Source of the DNA: Oasisia sp. SBJ-2009
Lineage: Eukaryota > Annelida > Polychaeta > Sabellida > Siboglinidae
Direction: 5' to 3'
Length of the DNA: 64,000 bases
NCBI GenBank assembly: GCA_964017155.1
Contig: OZ024862.1
Location: 30,575,158 to 30,639,157, forward strand
The number at the start of each line of letters is the position of its first letter. The stretch's first letter is position 1. Under the pieces are notes generated by a model. That model did no database searches and was not told where the DNA came from. It saw only the letters and a list, made by a program, of their open reading frames with translations. The translations under genes were made by a program, and so were the position numbers. Positions 40,401 through 52,242 of this stretch are shown here, in pieces.

Positions 40401-43400
40401 AATTAATTTACCTTTTCTCATCCACTGGCCGAGCCACTCGAGCAGATTCACGTCACGAGCGGGGTAGAAATGGAAGAACACCCCCTGTATGTACCCCTCT
40501 GTGAGGCTCTCCACCCCCCGGATGACATCATCGGCTGCACACCCTGGGCACCACAACAACAATGTCAACAGACACATAAACCAGTGGGGTGTCACTCAGT
40601 AATGTATCTGACACTGATGTGTATTGTCACTCGACTGTATGTATACTTGTATCACTAACACCTGCACAGGGCCCTTTATCTGAACAAGAATAACCACAGA
40701 ACAGGGTAAATTACAAAGGAATCGATCAGTTAAATTGCACTCCAGTTACAGAGCGGGAACTGGAATTGAAAGATTTCGAACAAAAGGAATTTGAGCGGGG
40801 ATTGAACTCATGCATTCATTCCTGCCTGTGCCTTGTGGTCTGTTTAATCCTGCCTTTGTGTGTAGAAAATTCAAAAGTTACATGACACATGTAATAGTCC
40901 ATATGCTGATACAGCTGTACACCAATTACAGTTTTCAGATTTCTCTGTTGATTTAGTCACTGTTCCATCCAACCCATGCCACCGATGCCACATGTACACA
41001 CCTGCGACACTGCGGGAGAGCAGGTACTTGGGTAAGGGCGCCTTCTCTGCTCTCAGGTTGGTGGGGATTGCCTCACAGACACGAGACTTGTTGACGTGTA
41101 TCTCAAACGCCTTCTGCAATTATGTAGGAGACAAATCATTATAGTATGTGTCTATGTATATACTTACAGGATGAAGCAGGTATTGTTATTTATGGATTCT
41201 ACTAATTCCATTTCAGTCATCATTGTTTATTTTCTTGAACCAACTGTGCGTGTGTGCGTGCGTGCTTGCGTGCGTGTGTTTAACAGTGGTGCCACCTGTT
41301 GGAGTTTTAGTTATGATCTGCCAGTATGCTGGTGTCACCTGCTGGAATTAATTCCATTTAATGTGCCTCTAATCAAAACCTATTTTCATTACTTCAGGCA
41401 AATTTGGCTAAAAGGAAAGTTTATTTCACTTATGCAAATTATTAATCACACGTAAAATCATAGTGATGACTGTCAAGACCACACACTCCTTGACAACTGC
41501 AGTATGCCTCTATCTCAGCAACTGTTCTTGTGTGAAATTAAGGTACATTCATAAATTTAAACTCATCTGCATATGGGTAACCATGGTAACAACGTAAAAC
41601 AGTGCAAGCCCTTGTGCTCTGGGGAAGTTGTGTATAAAAAATGGCAGCTGTTTTTTTTCATTACTAATTTGCAAATATGTTTATAATTTTGGTTCATTTC
41701 ATAGAAGTAAAATGTTACCATTAAATATCTGTTTAATGATTTATTGAAAAGTTTATGATACTTGGGTAAACATAAATCGTCGAGGTTTTCATAACCTTAA
41801 TTGATCCAAAAGAAATAATTAAAACCTTGCATCTTTAGCGTCACTATGTAGAGTGCTGCCTGTGACCCAGCAGTAGCTACTAGTTACACCAAAGAGTCTA
41901 TCAGTAGCTACTAGCTACACCAACGAGTCTACCAGTAGCTACTAGCTACACCAATGAGTCTAGCAGTAGCTACTAGCTACACCAATGAGTCTAGCAGTAG
42001 CTACTAGCTACACCAATGAGTCTAGCAGTAGCTACTAGCCCCACCAATGAGTCTAGCAGTAGCTACACCAACGAGTAGCAGTAGCTACTAGCTACACCGA
42101 TGAGTCTAGCAGTAGCTACTAGCTACACCGACGAGTCTAGCAGTAGCTACACCAACAAGTCTAACAGTAGCTACTAGCTACACTAATGGATATAGCAGTA
42201 GCTACTAGCCTCACCAATTAGTCTAGCAGTAGCTGCTAGCTACACCAATGAGCATAGCAGTAGCTACTAGCTACACCAACGAGCCTAACAATGGCTACTA
42301 GCCTCACCAATGAGTCTAGCAGTAGCTACTAGCTACACCAACGAGTCTAGCAGTAGCTACTAACTACACCAATGCGTCTAACAGTAGCTACTAGCTACAC
42401 CAATGAGTCTAGCAGTAGCTACTAGGTACACCAATGAGTCTAACAGTAGCTACTAGCTACACCAATGAGTCTATCAGTAGCTACTAGCTACACCAACGAG
42501 TCTACCAGTAGCTACTAGCTACACCAATGAGTCTAGCAGTAGCTACTAACTACACCAATGAGTCTAGCAGTAGCTACTAGCCCCACCAATGAGTCTAGCA
42601 GTAGCTACACCAACGAGTAGCAGTAGCTACTAGCTACACCGATGAGTCTAGCAGTAGCTACTAGCTACACCGACGAGTCTAGCAGTAGCTACACCAACAA
42701 GTCTAACAGTAGCTACTAGCTACACTAATGGATATAGCAGTAGCTACTAGCCTCACCAATTAGTCTAGCAGTAGCTGCTAGCTACACCAATGAGCATAGC
42801 AGTAGCTACTAGCTACACCAACGAGCCTAACAATGGCTACTAACCTCACCAATGAGTCTAGCAGTAGCTACTAGCTACACCAACGAGTCTAGCAGTAGCT
42901 ACTAACTACACCAATGCGTCTAACAGTAGCTACTAGCTACACCAATGAGTCTAGCAGTAGCTACTAGGTACACCAATGAGTCTAACAGTAGCTACTAGCT
43001 ACACCAATGAGTCTAGCAGTAGCTACTAGCTACACCAAAGAGTATAGCAGTAGCTACTAGCTACATCAACCAGTCTAGCAATAGCTACTAACTACACCAA
43101 CGAGTCTAGCAATAGCTACTAAATACACCAACGAGTCTAGCAGTAGCTACTAGCTACATCAATGATTCTAGCAGTAGCTACTAGCTACACCAGTGCGTCT
43201 AGCAGTAGCTACTAGCTACACCAATGAGTCTTGAGTTGACGGTGCCACTTACCAGGATGTTGATAGCAGCTGTGGCTCCGCAGGCCGACGTCCCTACTTG
43301 CTCCACCTGGAGCTGACGGGCGTCGTATTCGCTCCAGATCATCACGCATGACAAGTCGTCACCCTGCCACGTGGTGGCGCCACCGCTGTGGTGGGCGGAC

Positions 43401-46400
43401 GTGGAACACTTCAGTTGACCGCACGGCGGCTCAATGACCCGCATCCCATGCATGGCCTGTAGCTGTGGACACAGGACATGTGTGGTCACTGGAGCGTGAC
43501 GTGAAAGTCTACAGTACTCACTGGAGCGTGAATTTAAAGTCTACATCCTGTATACCTCATCTTGTATATAGTATTACCATTAACCACAGATACCCCGGGA
43601 CAAACATTCACCTCTCCACATATTCATCTACAAACACACCACCTTAAATACTATCTATCTCTAAGTACTATTTTTGTCTCTCAGTATATGCCCACAAACA
43701 TTATGTTAGTCATTAATCTGACATTGGATGTTGGAATGACATATGAGGAATGGCAAAATATTATCCTACATAAAGCCCTGCTTCCCCTGGTACAGACGTA
43801 AGTTAAAATGGCACAACAGCTTACAGATGCAGGGAGAAGGAAATTGCCCAAGTTTCAAACACAGCAACTGACACAGTGATTTAACAAGATTTAACAAGAT
43901 TGCCACCTAGAGAATCAACTCTAGATGGCAGGTGGACAAGGAAGCCGTTTGGCTTATCGAGAGTCCAACCTATCTATCTAAGTATACCCTGCCCGTCTTA
44001 GGTATATGTCAATTTTATTTTTAAACATATTAACACTTCTAGCACCTACACAATCAGCTGATAATTTGTTCCATTCGTTTACTATTCTTTGGGAAAATGA
44101 AAATTTTCTAATATCTAGTCTACACTGCTTCTTTGCTAATGCAACTCCATGTCCTCTAGTCCTTCTCTCTTCCTTGACCGTGAAAAAAATATTTCTGTCA
44201 ATATTTTCATACCCATTCAATATTTTAAAAACCTCAATCTGATCTCCTCTCAATCTTCTGGTTTCTAGTGTTGTTAGACCACATTCTTTTAGACGCATTT
44301 CATAACTAATATTCCTGAGTTTTGGTATCATTTTTGTTGCTCTCCTTTGTACTCTTTCTAGCATATCAATATCCTTCTTGCGATATGGCCTCCATGCTTG
44401 TATACAATATTCTAAATGAGGCCTAACTATTGTTTTATAAAGCGGTATTATTAGTTCTTTTTCTTTGTATACTATATTTCGCCTAATTAATCCAAGAATT
44501 TGGTTTGCCTTCGCTGCTGCAATTCCACACTGCTCTGATACCTTCATGTCAGCACTAATGGTTAAACCTAAGTCCTTTTCCTTTACAGTAGTATTTAGTA
44601 CAGTACCACCCATTGTATATTGTGCATTTTCATTCCCATGTCCTGTGTGGAGGCACTTACACTTTCCAAAGTTAAACAGCATTTGCCATTTCTCAGACCA
44701 TTCTATCAACTTATTTAGATCATCTTGTAAATGCTGTCTATCTGCATCACTTTTTATTTTCCTAAACACTTTTGTGTCGTCCGCAAACTTCAACACCTTG
44801 CTTGTTATGTCATCATCCAAATCATTGATATATATTAAGAATAAAATAGGTCCCAATACTGATCCTTGCGGTACTCCACTCAAAACAGATTTCCAATTTG
44901 AAACCTCCCCATCAACTACTACTCTTTGTCTTCTATCAATAAGCCATTTTTCTATCCAGTTAATCATACTATTTCCTATGCCATGGGCCTTTAGTTTAAG
45001 TAGTAATCTTTGGTGTGGCACTTTGTCAAAGGCTTTTTTAAAATCTAAGTAGATTATATCTACTGGTGATCCCTCATCTACCCACTTTGTGACATCTTCC
45101 AAAAAACATAACATATTTGTTAAGCATGACCTCGCTTTTAAAAACCCATGTTGAGATGTGTTTATCAATTTATTTTTAACAAGAAAATCAACCAAGTGAT
45201 CTTTAATTAGTCTTTCTAATAGTTTACAAATCACCGATGTTAAAGAACTAGTATCACAGAACCACCTGCCTCCTGGATGCAAACCCCAGTTCCTGAGAAA
45301 GACAATTCAACACTCTAACCGCTCAACTCATGTGCCTTAGCTAACATCAAACAGTATGCAAAAATGTAACCACAAATATAATTTTTACTTTTGCTACAAT
45401 CCCAGAAAATAAGTATGCAATATTAAATCTTGTGTTTATGAAAAATTACTTAACTCTGAAGTGTGAACTATTTGTAGTCTCTCCAAACTCTCCAGATGCC
45501 CATTTCTTGAGCTCATCCAATATTATCCCTAAGGTTGAGCCCCCTTTTACCCCCCCCCCCCCCGGGACCATTATCTAACCTTTCAAAAATGTGCTGAAAC
45601 ATTATGTAGACAAAAGTTGGGCTAGCCCCCATAGACAAGTGTTTATAAAGTACCGGCACACATTCACAAACACATGCACAGCATTGCACGCACACATAAA
45701 CTTGCAATAAATGAAAACACATACCTGTGTACGACAGTAGTCCTGGATGAACTTGGTAAAGACAAGGGCTTGACCTTTGTGACCCTCATGACTGCTATAT
45801 TTGTGGTGACGGTTTGCAGACATTTTTACCCGGACAGGGGTACCATCTTTTGCCCATTCGTCATTCCTAAAAATCCAGTCGACACAACAAAAATGTAAAA
45901 CAACATAACAATACATCCAATTGAGAAAGTGAAAGAATCAATTGAGAAAGTGAAACTGGGACTTTTGACTTGAAGGCATTGCGTAGTCATCTATGGGATC
46001 TATAAGCAAGTAGGCAACTATTTTGAACTACAGTGTATGCTGACAATTCTTTAGGAAAGAATGTGAGGTAATGACTTTTCCTTTTAAAAATGGGTTAAAA
46101 AACTGGAACTATTAAAATAATTTCAGTGGGGTGAATGATAGAAATTATGTTGATCAAATCCATCTTTGCTAGTCAGTACATGTTTATGAATAGCCTGCTA
46201 AAACAGTTAAATGCATGTTTATGCATAACTGTTTTCAAATTAACAAATACAACTGTTAAACTGTTAACGGTTTCTTACAGTCAGAAAGGTGTTTGTGATA
46301 AGCTATTTCCATATAGTGACCTGGTAAAAATTAACTGGTATTTATTTTTCCTTTTAAAAATGGGCATGTGGAATTAATGATTTGGAGTTGACATTTTAAC

Positions 46401-49165
46401 AGTCAAGATGCAGCACTGCCGAGACATGATACACATATCCAAACACATTTCTTCCAACTTCTGTTAGGCTACTGAATGCGAAAATTGAGGAGGGGAAAAA
46501 AATTATCGGGGAGGATGGGGGGATAAAATGGGGCGCACTACTTTCCTACAACCTTGCACTGTCGCTACTAATTGTCACTGCTAATGTTGTTGTGTTATTT
46601 GAATATTTACCACAAGAATTTCCTCTTTGGGGGACTATTATAGGTTATTGTATTGTATTATACTCACTGCAGGTTGTTCTTGATCTCCTCGTCACTGCTG
46701 GCCCTCTGGTGTGGCTGATGACCATTGGTCATCTGGTCACAGTAGAACACCTGCAGCCGTGGCACAGTCGGCTCATCTAATGACCGCAGCCGCCCGCCAT
46801 CGGAATCAATGTGTGGTGCCACGACGCCGCCACTGAATGTTACGTCGGTGTCACTACAACTCTCTCGCATCCGGCTGCGCACTGGCTGCCGGAAATCCGG
46901 GTCAGGCCAGTGGACGTTACAGTATAAACAACTCCGTAACTCCGTGTCATTGTCTTTGCCGTATCCACACTCGTTGCCATCACGGGGGGACTGTCTGTGG
47001 TGGTCACTGCCATGGGCCCCTGCGTCTCTCCACCCCTCTGTGGCATTGCAGTCCTCGTAGGCACTAGGAGGAAGGCCGTCGGTGACACTGTCCTTGAAGT
47101 GAGGACATCTCCTCCTCCTAGTGGCACGGTCCTCCAGTTGCTGCAGGTTATTCTCCTCCTGATCACAGCTGGACGTTGACGTCTGCCGTGAGACGTTAAA
47201 CAAGTCCTCCCGGTCGTGGTTACAGATGTTCTGCCTGTCCACGTTCAGGTTGTTTGTCGCGTTTCTACTACACAGTTCGCCCGACAACATACTTCGGTGA
47301 CCCGCCAGGGCGTGGCTGCAGATTGTGTCTGCACTGAAGCTGCGTACAAACTGCTGCGGTGCCTGCCGCTCGTGCACTGAGCGCTTTGTTGTTGCATCGT
47401 CAGGTCTACGACACTGACATCGCACCCCGTCAGTGCAGTCCAAGTGGTGTTGGTCGCGGGATGTGTTACGTACATGAGGCCCGTGTTCTACCAATGTGTC
47501 ATCAAGTTGCTGTCGATCAGAGTCTCCTTGTGCGAGATTCCCCGAGACAGCATCTGCAGGGGTGGTTAACGACGAGGGCGGCACTGGTGCCGTCGCAACT
47601 CCAAATATATTATCACAGTCCACACAGAATGGCGAATGTAACGACGACGGTGATGACAGTGTCAGGTAACTGCTCTCCGACTGACTTGTGCTGTCACTGC
47701 CTATACTTAATGCATTACACAGTTCAGCCCCAGCCGCCTTAGCCAGGCCTGATAGCCTCCTCGGTCGCTCAACAGACTGACTGTCTTCTCTCTCACAAAG
47801 CTGACCAGGAGTAAAATCCACCCTGCCTGAATAGGCAGCAGTTGTTTTTTCGGGGGAGTCATCACTGTGGCTGTAGTGAATGGCGGTGGTTGATGACACT
47901 GCCCCCTGGGGACCCACGGCCGCATTCAAACACAACTCATCATTTGAACTTGACGAGTGCACTGAGTTGCTACCACAACTGATCGAGTCAAAGTCAGCAT
48001 AAAACGGCTTTGAGATATCAACCTCGATAAAGTCTTCATGTTCCTCACCACTGTCACTATTATGTGATGCATCAACGTTTTGGTATTGTGGAATCGCTTC
48101 GGGAAACTCGTCTTCGAAACCCAGGTCACACATCTGCTCGTGGAGGTTATCGCCGACCGGATCGAGCCACGCGTCCTGGACGTTCCGGTGCGAGCCGCGA
48201 CTACCACGAGTCGGCTGCTCAACATCCAGGTCATTGGGACAGTCTCGACCGCCAGACAGTTGGACAACGTCAAGTTCGTGGGAAAACCTCCTGCAATTTT
48301 CACAACTCTCGTTATTGGGCACCGATTCGTCAGTCTCCCCGACGTTACAGTTGCATCCTCCTGAATCAGTGGACGTGTCCGCCAGTGTCGTTGTACTGCA
48401 CACGATGCAATTCTCCTCATCTGTAGAAGTCTCGTCTCTCGTTGTGTCGCCATTTGCAACATTAGAACTCGGAGCAGTGCCATCTGAATGTTTCTCTGCA
48501 TAGCTGGAAGTGTTACCCGTTTCTGTCAGCACTGAGTGGTCAGTGTTGTGGTCCAGCAAGTGGGCATTGACTCTAAAATAGTTCTCCATATCATCTGATG
48601 AATGTGATGCAATAGGCTCAGACACAGACGTCTGACTTGTGTTGACAACACGGTCAAGCTTACCCCGAGTTGAACAACCTGACAAATGACAACTTCTTGC
48701 ATCACAATTCTGCTGTCGCTGTATATCACCATATTCGGTTCTCCACACACAATCCTGGTTTCTGTCGCCAGGCTTGTTTTCCTGCTGCTTTTTCAATGTA
48801 GGAAAGTGCAGATTGTTCCTAAACTGCAAACTCGAATCTTTTCCTGTTACCTTCCCTTCAGTTTCTGTTTGCTCGTTGTCGTTTGATAGGCATTTTCTCT
48901 TTGTGCTGTTGCCAAATGCCATGTTGGTGTGCAAGTTGTTTCTAAAGGCAGGCTTACTGCATATTGCTTCAGCCGCTTTGTGGACGACTGTGTAGAGTAT
49001 ACAGTCCTGCTGCTTGTGGCTTTCTGACGGTGTCTTGCTGCCCTCTTTCAAGTCACCATGTTGGTCTTGTGCAACTGTATCCCCGTTAGTTCTTGCTGTT
49101 GAACCTAGCTTCTTATGGTCACCGTTCATCCCTTCAGTTCTTGTTATATGTGTTTACCTGTGATG
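37232..49165 (-). CDS. uncharacterised protein with C-terminal papain/C39-like cysteine peptidase domain (eight coding exons)
   Basis: The coding sequence is 49129-46668, 45866-45725, 43462-43253, 41113-41002, 40543-40412, 39741-39637, 38787-38608 and 37428-37232. It totals 3540 bases for 1179 residues; every junction is GT-AG and phase-consistent. Residues 1-820 (one exon) are polar, Ser/Asp/His-rich, probably disordered, with Cys pairs but no domain I recognise. The last 360 residues look folded: Q923 lies six before C929 in QVGTSACGATAAINIL, then HHQMVYGVDQKGVYLTNPL gives H1044 or H1045 and N1060. This is the Gln-Cys-His-Asn layout of papain-fold and C39-type peptidases, so hydrolase or deconjugase activity is an inference. 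There is no signal peptide, so it is probably intracellular. A 36-base 5' UTR follows acceptor TTTTCAG at 49165. Confidence 0.85.
37848..38235. mobile_element. mariner-type MITE with TA target duplication
   Basis: The ends are TACTACTCAAAATGTGCTA (37850) and the inverse of TACTACTCAAAATTTGCTA (38233), each flanked by TA. The element is 384 bp, noncoding, and lies in intron 7 of the papain-like gene. Confidence 0.75.
38608..38787 (-). CDS. papain-like gene, exon 7 (predicted active-site Asn)
   Basis: Acceptor GTTGTCAG/GAGTC, donor GTCTTGG/GTGAGT. It begins GVYLTNPLNVVPEAEILQQL. Confidence 0.9.
39140..39225. repeat. LINE/SINE 3' tail remnant
   Basis: GAATGAGCGCTATAGAAAAA followed by TTATTATTATT resembles the GCGCTATAAAA-type 3' end of L2-related elements. 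It sits in intron 6. Confidence 0.4.
39637..39741 (-). CDS. papain-like gene, exon 6 (predicted catalytic His)
   Basis: Acceptor GCCATGAAG/GTGCTG, donor CAGAAAG/GTGAGA. It encodes AVPLMTLNLQ...IPDAWHHQMVYGVDQK. Confidence 0.9.
40412..40543 (-). CDS. papain-like gene, exon 5
   Basis: Acceptor GGTGCCCAG/GGTGTG, donor GAAAAG/GTAAAT. It encodes CAADDVIRGVESLTEGYIQG...GQWMRK. Confidence 0.9.
41002..41113 (-). CDS. papain-like gene, exon 4
   Basis: Acceptor TAATTGCAG/AAG, donor GTCGCAG/GTGTGT. It encodes KAFEIHVNKSRVCEAIP...LLSRSVA. Confidence 0.9.
41868..43235. repeat. 31-bp minisatellite, about 44 copies, in intron 3 of the papain-like gene
   Basis: The unit is AGCAGTAGCTACTAGCTACA followed by CCAATGAGTCT. 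Some units are shortened (AGCAGTAGCTACACCAACGA). A run of variants at about 41900-42480 repeats at about 42440-43020 with an offset of 542 bp. Each unit holds the palindrome GTAGCTAC. Confidence 0.95.
43253..43462 (-). CDS. papain-like gene, exon 3 (predicted catalytic Cys)
   Basis: Acceptor GTCCACAG/CTA, donor ATCCTG/GTAAGT. It ends with EQVGTSACGATAAINIL. A 31-bp minisatellite starts about 20 bases beyond the donor. Confidence 0.9.
43800..43870 (-). mobile_element. SINE body, distal part split by the CR1 insertion
   Basis: The minus strand reads TTTGAAACTTGGGCAATTTC, equivalent to TTTCGAAACTTAGGCAATTT in the SINE at 12485-12776. Confidence 0.55.
43871..45256 (-). mobile_element. CR1-like LINE, 5'-truncated (copy 3, youngest)
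   Basis: RT C-terminal half plus a 3' UTR (GGTTGGACTCTCGATAAGCC, TCTAGAGTTGATTCTC) ending in two AAATCTTGTT units. It lies in intron 2 of the papain-like gene, same strand as the gene. Confidence 0.85.
43978..45282 (-). CDS. CR1-like LINE reverse transcriptase, 5'-truncated
   Basis: 434 codons open without damage. The RT motifs run [56 protein letters not shown], the catalytic KFADDTKVFRK, KCKCLHTGHG and EKDLGLTIS, then the C-terminal NEWNKLSADCV...FKNKIDIYLRRAGY. Both catalytic Asp are kept. The first dozen residues are flanking SINE or intron sequence. Two other copies in this window (790 and 5127) carry only the last part of this frame, with breaks. The N-terminal half of the ORF and the endonuclease are absent. 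Confidence 0.85.
   Translation of the reverse strand: MHPGGRWFCDTSSLTSVICKLLERLIKDHLVDFLVKNKLINTSQHGFLKARSCLTNMLCFLEDVTKWVDEGSPVDIIYLDFKKAFDKVPHQRLLLKLKAHGIGNSMINWIEKWLIDRRQRVVVDGEVSNWKSVLSGVPQGSVLGPILFLIYINDLDDDITSKVLKFADDTKVFRKIKSDADRQHLQDDLNKLIEWSEKWQMLFNFGKCKCLHTGHGNENAQYTMGGTVLNTTVKEKDLGLTISADMKVSEQCGIAAAKANQILGLIRRNIVYKEKELIIPLYKTIVRPHLEYCIQAWRPYRKKDIDMLERVQRRATKMIPKLRNISYEMRLKECGLTTLETRRLRGDQIEVFKILNGYENIDRNIFFTVKEERRTRGHGVALAKKQCRLDIRKFSFSQRIVNEWNKLSADCVGARSVNMFKNKIDIYLRRAGYT
45257..45345 (-). mobile_element. SINE tRNA-like head, proximal part split by the CR1 insertion
   Basis: The minus strand shows an A-box-like GAGCGGTTAGAGTGTTGAAT and a B-box-like GGTTTGCATCC at tRNA spacing. 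Confidence 0.5.
45725..45866 (-). CDS. papain-like gene, exon 2
   Basis: Acceptor TTTTTAG/GAATGAC, donor ACACAG/GTATGT. It encodes NDEWAKDGTPVRVKM...FIQDYCRTQ. Confidence 0.9.
46668..49165 (-). CDS. papain-like gene, coding exon 1 with short 5' UTR
   Basis: Start at ATG 49129; the acceptor at 49165 (CATTTTCAG/CATCACAG) implies an upstream leader exon. The donor CTGCA/GTGAGT splits a Gln codon. This single 2.5-kb exon encodes the whole disordered region. Confidence 0.85.
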
Positions 49166-50152
49166 CTGAAAATGACAAAGGAATGAATAAGACAAAAGCT
49201 GGTTGATAACCAACGTGTGTTTTACCATGAAAAGCCAAACTGTCAAATCTGACTAGTTAAATTTTGAAACATCAATTTATATTGGATGGTAGCTATCATA
49301 CTGTCAATAGGTGGCCAATAAGAGTAACACTACAAAATTAACTGGTTCAGTACAGTGAGAACACTGTAAAATCAACATCATTTACAACTGTATGCATAAA
49401 TTTAACGGAGGCCTAAATTTAATTGCAAAATAAACCAGAAGTTGTACCTTGTAACCCAAACCAGTATGGCAGATATTTACCAACCAAAACACGTCAAATT
49501 AGAGTCAAACGCATACTGAATCAATCATTTGCGTACACCTAATTTGACTATAATATTGACTTTGGATATTATAATAAAAACAAGGAAGTGACAAACCTTT
49601 TTTATAGACTCACAAAAATGCATAAGCAGCATCATAGATTCTTACAGGTTATATTTTGGCTTCTAGCCATTGCATTGCCTCATCTCATGCCAGCTCTCAG
49701 TCTTACGCAAGTTTGTTATCAGATCTAACATGAATTCTAACATAGGGGTGAGGCATAATAATCGGTAGTTTAATTGGGTGGTTTTACCACAACTTATATA
49801 ATTTATCTTTTTAAATGAACCTCCAACCACACATACTACATCGGACTTGTGCATGATTACACCAAGGCTTTTTATGTTTAATCGACATCTTTCTTTAAAT
49901 ATTATGGATTCAACGCACTGCACCATAAAATGTCATACTGCACACATGTTGTTATTTCACTGTGTGAAATCTGTTGAGGCCCCGAAGAATAAGGAGTAAC
50001 AAGAGTACCTTAAAAAGTTAGGACTTAGTAATAGTTAGGGGGCATGAGTTTGGTGTTTTCTTTCAAAATTGGGAATGTGGGTGTTATTTTGACGACTTAA
50101 CAAAGCAATAGAACTGTTTAAAACGCAGTAAAGCCTATATATTAGCAAAACA
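49166..50152. other. probable 5' intron of the papain-like gene
   Basis: It lies between the acceptor at 49165 and the candidate leader exon. Nothing else is seen in it. Confidence 0.35.
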
Positions 50153-50345
50153 CACCTGGAAGCATTGACACTTTGTTCTGTGGTGCCATGGTACTAATAA
50201 ACCAAACCGTCTTGTACCCCCAAACGATGTCATTCGAGCAAAAGTTCTTCCTCTAATCTGAAGTTGACGTCCATGTTGATTTCTTGTTATACCGCGATAC
50301 ACCAAAACAGCACTATACAACTCCGGCACCTGTATCTTTTATACA
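50153..50345 (-). other. candidate leader exon of the papain-like gene
   Basis: A GC-richer patch on the minus strand ends at a good donor (CTTCCAG/GTGTGT). It would join the acceptor at 49165. It contains short upstream frames, so it would be untranslated leader. There is no direct evidence of transcription. Confidence 0.3.
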
Positions 50346-50740
50346 TTTTTCGTACATAAATGTTTGAAATAAATAGTTAAATTCTAATTGAAATGTACCT
50401 ATAATAATTTGTATTTATTAATAATCATAAATAATGCGTATATGGCAACGATAACCTTAATACAAGAAAATACATCAATTATTTTATTAAACAACATGAG
50501 TTGCACGTTATGGTGCTGAAGATATAAAATAGTGTGGTGAAAGAATCGCAGAAATGCTGGTAACAGCAATGTTTGTTCATATATTTTTACCTGAAAACAT
50601 ATTGCATGTTCAAGAACAAAGTCCGTTTGTTAAATTGTAAAAATAACCCTAGGCCTATTGCCATGACAAGAGTATTTATTATCAAAGATATTAGAGTTTA
50701 CTATTCTAGATAGAATATAATCTTATCAATAAATAAATAT

Positions 50741-51138
<398 letters not shown>

Positions 51139-51663
51139 GAACTTTACTTGTAAAAGAACTGAGCCTGAAATAAATTTATTTTATCTAAATTGCCGATATA
51201 CATATAATAATAGTGTTTTATCATTTAATCAATATCACTCAATTGTTTCACCATACTATGAAACATGCAGATTGAGTTACTACTTCAAAGCAGATCATGG
51301 ACCAACTAAACATATATCCTAAAATGCCTTATATGCTTGATACTGCCTCTAACTATATATAATCGAGCTACCATGTATATATGCTGTGTGTGAAATATAA
51401 CTATTTTAAAGAATGGAATTCACAACAATGCGAAAATTGGCCTATAAATTCCCAAAAAATATTTGTAAAGCAATATTCCTTATCGTTTCAATAAATACAC
51501 ACAATTTCATGCATACATAAGCATGGCACACGCCTACCTATATACAAAACATAAACATGCATAAATGACAAAAAATATTCCTTGCGCTTCTAATTGTTAC
51601 CCGGCCGTCCAACATTGATTTTATCCGTCCTAATGTCGGGTGGGCGCATAATATTGACACCCT

Positions 51664-51723
<60 letters not shown>

Positions 51724-51940
51724 CGAACGCACGAACGAACGAACGAACGAACGAACGAACGAACGAACGAACGAACGAACGAACGAACGAACGAACGAAC
51801 GAACGAACGAACGAACGAACGAACGAACGAACGAACGAACGAACGAACGAACGAACGAACGAACGAACGAACGAACGAACGAACGAACGAACGAACGAAC
51901 GAACGCACGCACGCACGCACGCACGCACGCACGAATGCGC
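51664..51940. repeat. (GCAC)n(GAAC)n(GCAC)n tetranucleotide array
   Basis: About 60 bp of GCAC, about 180 bp of GAAC, then about 33 bp of GCAC. Long FVRS and NERT frames across it are artefacts. Confidence 0.97.
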
Positions 51941-52162
51941 GCACGCATGCACGACGGTCGCAACAAATGAATGCAATGAACAATTGAGGTAATTGGCTGG
52001 AGCTTTAACTAAATAGCTATTGCTCGCATGCTAAATAGAATAATAATAATTGTTGTTCTATTTTAGCAAATAACTAAAACTAGAACCCAAACTACTCCGT
52101 AGTTAGAGAATCGTTGAAACTAGTGCGTGTTTATCCATCGGGGTGATTCTTAGCAAACAAAG

Positions 52163-52242
52163 ATGGCGGATACTCTATTCGATCCAATCAACAAGCGTAA
52201 GCTCATGGTTAGCGAGCACGGGAAAAAGTTTGGAAGCTGCAT
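52163..52242 (+). CDS. possible first coding exon, unidentified gene
   Basis: An ATG in strong context (AAAGATGGCGG) opens MADTLFDPINKRKLMVSEHG and a few more residues, then reaches a donor-like GCAT/GTGAGA. Without splicing the frame stops at once. I find no convincing partner exon downstream. Confidence 0.25.

Noticed and set aside
45550..45564. Poly-C tract as a regulatory site.
   Set aside because: Simple homopolymer in an intron; nothing ties it to splicing.
48064..48503. Plus-strand frames of 89-120 codons.
   Set aside because: Shadows of the large coding exon on the minus strand.
51538..51992. FVRS and NERT repeat frames up to 142 codons.
   Set aside because: Tetranucleotide array read in three frames.
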